Assembly (NCBI GenBank): GCA_964560875.1
Contig: CAZLMW010000098.1
Span: forward strand, 1 to 30,915
Reading direction: 5' to 3'
Length of the DNA: 30,915 nt
DNA from: CAZLMW01 sp964560875
GTDB lineage: Bacteria > Myxococcota_A > UBA9042
Below, one piece after another: positions 28,901-30,915 of the stretch (positions are counted from its first letter, which is position 1; the number at the start of each line of letters is the position of its first letter). The notes below the pieces were generated by a model. It saw only the letters and a list, made by a program, of their open reading frames with translations. It did not search any database and was not told the origin of the DNA. The position numbers were made by a program, and so were the translations under genes.

Positions 28901-30915
28901 GGGCTGCGTGTACGGCTTTGCGTCCGGCGCCTGCAGCGACGGAAACCCCTGCACCAAGGACGATTCGTGCAGCGGCGGCAGCTGCAAGGCCGGCACCAAT
29001 ATCTGCGACTGCAAGAAGACCAGCGACTGCGCCAGCAAGGAGGACGGCAACGCCTGCAACGGCACATTGATCTGCGTCCAGGACAAGCTCGGCATCGGTA
29101 AGTGCAGCTTGGACCCGAAGACGGTCGTCACCTGTGTTCAGGACCCCAAAGCGAGCTGCATGAAGCTCGTGTGCGCCCCAAAAACGGGCAAGTGCTCGGT
29201 CACACAGGCGATCAACGAGGGCAAGTCCTGCGACGCTGACGGCAGCGTTTGCACGACCGCGGACGCGTGCAGCAAGGGCAAGTGCGTGGCCGGCAAGGGC
29301 CTGAACTGCAACGACGGCAACCCGTGCACCGCCGACTCCTGTGACAAGGTCAAAGGCTGCGTGGCGCCCGCGAAGACCGGCAACTGCAACGACGGTAGCG
29401 CCTGCACGACCGACGACGCGTGCGGCACCGGCGCCAAGGCCGGCGTGTGCGTGCCCGGCAAGCCCCGCGTCTGCAACGACGGCAACCCGTGCACCAACGA
29501 CGCCTGCGACGGCAAGAAGGGCTGCCTGACCACGGCGAACGCGGCCGGCTGTGACGACGGCAACAAGTGCACGACGAGCGACAGTTGCGGCGGTGGGACG
29601 TGCAATCCAGGCAAAGCCGCGGTGTGCAACGACGGCAACATCTGCACCAACGATGCCTGCGACCCCAAGACTGGCTGCACGACGACCGCCAACAAGCTGC
29701 CGTGCGACGACGGCAACAAGTGCACGCTCGACGACGTATGCGCGGTCATTAGCGGCAAGGCCTCGTGCAAGTCCGGCGGCACGAAAAACTGCGACGACGG
29801 CAACCCGTGCACCGATGACAGCTGCTTGAGCAAGACTGGAGGCTGCGTTCACAGCGGCAATGCTGCCGCCTGCAATGACGGCACGGTCTGCACGACCGGC
29901 GATGTCTGTGGCTCGGGGAAATGCGCCGGTAAAGCGATCAACTGCGACGACGGAAAGCCCTGCACAGACGACAGCTGCGACCCAAAGAACGGATGCGTCA
30001 ACGTCGGCAACAAGCAGCCCTGCGACGATGGCGACAAGTGCACGGTCAACGACGCGTGCACCGGCGGGTCCTGCAAGGGCAGCGGCGCACCGAATTGCGA
30101 CGACGGCGAGGTCTGCACCGACGACTCGTGCGCGAAGACCACGGGGTGTGCCCACACGCCCAACACCTCGAGCTGCGACGACGGCAACGTCTGCACGACG
30201 GGCGACAAGTGTGCGTCGGGAACTTGTGTTTCAGGAGACAACAGCTGCGGCTGCGTCAAGACCGCCGATTGCGCCGGCGAAGAAGACGGCAACAAGTGCA
30301 ACGGCACCTTGGTCTGCGACACGTCCAAGGCGCCCTATAAGTGCACGGTCGACGCCAAGACGGTCGTGACGTGCAACGCCGGCGGCGATACGACCTGCAG
30401 CGTCAACGCGTGCAACACGACCACCGGCGGCTGCGCGATGAAGGCCCGCAACCAGGGCAAGACCTGCGACGACGGCAACAAGTGCACGGTGTCCGACGCG
30501 TGCGCGAGCGGCGTGTGCAAGTCCGGCGGCCCGGCCAACTGCAGCGACAACAAGGTCTGCACGACCGACAGCTGCGACACAAAGACCGGCTGCAAGAACG
30601 TCGCGAACACGGCGGCCTGCAACGACGGGGACGCGTGCACCACCGGCGATACCTGTACGACGGGCTTGTGCTTTGGCGGCACCTCGATCACGTGCGACGA
30701 CAACAAGGTCTGCACCGCCGACAGCTGCGACACAAAGACCGGCTGCGTGTTCAAGGCGACCACCGGGCCCTGCTACGACGGCAACGCATGCACCACCAAC
30801 GACGCCTGCACGGCTGGCGTGTGCAAAGGCGGCCCACCGCCCAGCTGCAACGACGGAAAGGTGTGCACGGACGACTCGTGCGACACGTCGATCGGCTGCA
30901 AGTACACATCCAACA
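25938..30915 (+). CDS. Second giant cysteine-rich lipoprotein (partial, runs off the right edge)
   Basis: At least 1659 codons with no stop found. It starts at GTG 25938, overlapping the preceding stop by four bases (GTGA), so the pair is translationally coupled. The N-terminus VSGATRRSRGLFASGSL leads into a hydrophobic helix and a lipobox-like FAFGC (Cys27). An acidic Asp/Thr/Ala tether follows (TDVAATEDDTTDTAANVDTG). From about residue 80 it consists of the same long and short disulfide modules as its neighbour. Nine CNGTLYC-type motifs are visible, the first seven closely spaced, then a block of short CDDGNPCT modules, one more long module near 29060, short modules again, and a long one near 30300. 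The module near 27860 is nearly the same as the one near 20610 in the upstream gene, including 36 identical bases, so the genes are tandem paralogues. The C-terminus, perhaps a propeller, lies beyond the window. Function unknown; extracytoplasmic, surface display inferred. Confidence 0.93.
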   Translation, partial: MSGATRRSRGLFASGSLLAAVIFAFGCSEDVTGSTDVAATEDDTTDTAANVDTGAITEDDAGSTSVDSGPATSIDIATLPTCATDTDCATTPCAGARCVDKACIPVLKADKTPCDDGDVCTLADVCKAGQCAAGADTCGCKDDGDCAAFEDGDACNGTLGCVKASGKAFCAIDAKTEVDCQDAGKPCKPANCDAKTGKCELGSDPDGTLCDDGQPCTIDTLCKGGSCVAGGSLCGCQVTADCAAKDDGDVCNGSLFCDTSAFPYSCKTNEATVVTCPDYADTPCSKNTCDPKNGGCTVVAKPNGAPCEDGSVCTKGDTCLLDVCQPGVSTCPCIEDSDCAAKEDGDACNGTLFCNITLKTPSCQVNPATLVACPKLGDEICATTDCAPQTGKCIAKPIAENKPCDDGNPCSTGEACHKGSCDGGANTCACEADKDCASKEDGSLCNGTLYCDKSNAPFRCKVNPTTIVTCKDGDDTPCLRNTCAAKTGVCSMAAINENGPCEADGNPCTAGDSCAKGLCVASANSCQCQANADCAKFEDGNLCNGTLYCDKSAKTHVCRVNPKTVVTCPIVDDTTCAENRCDPKAGICKKTPIQQGWPCDADANLCTADDACDLGECVTGTNLCACTKDADCGAKEDGDICNGTLYCDKTAQPFVCRVNPKTVVACETASDGPCEENRCDKKKGTCTKAPLPDFGACSDGDNCTAGDVCKSGSCQPGTAICGCKSDGDCAAFEDGNACNGTLVCDKLTFPFTCKIDVATLVTCPADNETCADFVCSPGTGKCALAAAPGATNKACDDGDACTAKSVCNNGSCVGVGAVDCDDNNPCTNESCVASVGCLYVPNAAPCDDGNACTKGDTCKTNACAPGKAVSCEDGNPCTGDSCDSKTGKCLVKPIAGSCEDGNTCTLSDACKAGVCGGKARVCDDSNACTSDSCDAGKGCLFKPTSGACDDGNVCTTGDSCSGGKCLAGKTISCDDNNPCTKDFCHAAKGCVYGFASGACSDGNPCTKDDSCSGGSCKAGTNICDCKKTSDCASKEDGNACNGTLICVQDKLGIGKCSLDPKTVVTCVQDPKASCMKLVCAPKTGKCSVTQAINEGKSCDADGSVCTTADACSKGKCVAGKGLNCNDGNPCTADSCDKVKGCVAPAKTGNCNDGSACTTDDACGTGAKAGVCVPGKPRVCNDGNPCTNDACDGKKGCLTTANAAGCDDGNKCTTSDSCGGGTCNPGKAAVCNDGNICTNDACDPKTGCTTTANKLPCDDGNKCTLDDVCAVISGKASCKSGGTKNCDDGNPCTDDSCLSKTGGCVHSGNAAACNDGTVCTTGDVCGSGKCAGKAINCDDGKPCTDDSCDPKNGCVNVGNKQPCDDGDKCTVNDACTGGSCKGSGAPNCDDGEVCTDDSCAKTTGCAHTPNTSSCDDGNVCTTGDKCASGTCVSGDNSCGCVKTADCAGEEDGNKCNGTLVCDTSKAPYKCTVDAKTVVTCNAGGDTTCSVNACNTTTGGCAMKARNQGKTCDDGNKCTVSDACASGVCKSGGPANCSDNKVCTTDSCDTKTGCKNVANTAACNDGDACTTGDTCTTGLCFGGTSITCDDNKVCTADSCDTKTGCVFKATTGPCYDGNACTTNDACTAGVCKGGPPPSCNDGKVCTDDSCDTSIGCKYTSN

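Overview
The window is high-GC bacterial DNA, and its gene content points to a Myxococcota or Bradymonadota-like (former deltaproteobacterial) lineage. The pointers are a membrane-spanning eukaryote-like Ser/Thr kinase, a TPR/coiled-coil partner, an SUMF1 (formylglycine-generating-enzyme fold) lipoprotein, and several very long cysteine-rich lipoproteins with Asp/Thr/Ala-rich tethers. The taxonomic call is an inference from gene style, not from a marker gene. Two runs of exactly 100 N (2728-2827 and 18253-18352) show that this is a scaffold from a draft or metagenome assembly.

Left part (1-5340, minus strand): a partial cysteine-rich plus beta-propeller protein runs off the left edge. A scaffold gap separates it from clpB, which lacks only its last residues. 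Housekeeping-like middle (5435-11873): a polytopic membrane protein (+), a membrane-anchored TPR protein (-), tRNA-Pro(UGG) with a good promoter, an MBL/DUF4336-like hypothetical protein (+), and the ATP-dependent protease lon (+). Short tandem repeats that carry the stop codon lie at the 3' ends of both the membrane protein gene and lon.

Right part (12057-30915) is the most unusual. Two transcription units diverge from 18193-18714. The minus-strand unit is compact, with overlapping or nearly touching genes: transmembrane Ser/Thr kinase, TPR/coiled-coil/two-helix membrane protein, cysteine-rich SUMF1 lipoprotein, and a small lipoprotein ending in a somatomedin-B-like eight-cysteine domain. 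The plus-strand unit encodes two giant cysteine-rich lipoproteins: one of about 2408 residues with an internal beta-propeller near its C-terminus, and one of at least 1659 residues that runs off the window. Their genes overlap by GTGA. The divergent intergenic region holds a 17-bp tandem array interrupted by the second scaffold gap, plus an inverted repeat over a possible -10 element.

My working reading is that the right part is a cell-surface or envelope locus. Disulfide-rich modular lipoproteins would be displayed outside the cytoplasm, and a membrane kinase and TPR partner made from the facing operon would couple that surface to intracellular phosphorylation. Architecture, spacing and motifs are read directly. 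The functional coupling is inference. ClpB and Lon are general protein-quality-control ATPases with no evident link to the right-hand locus.
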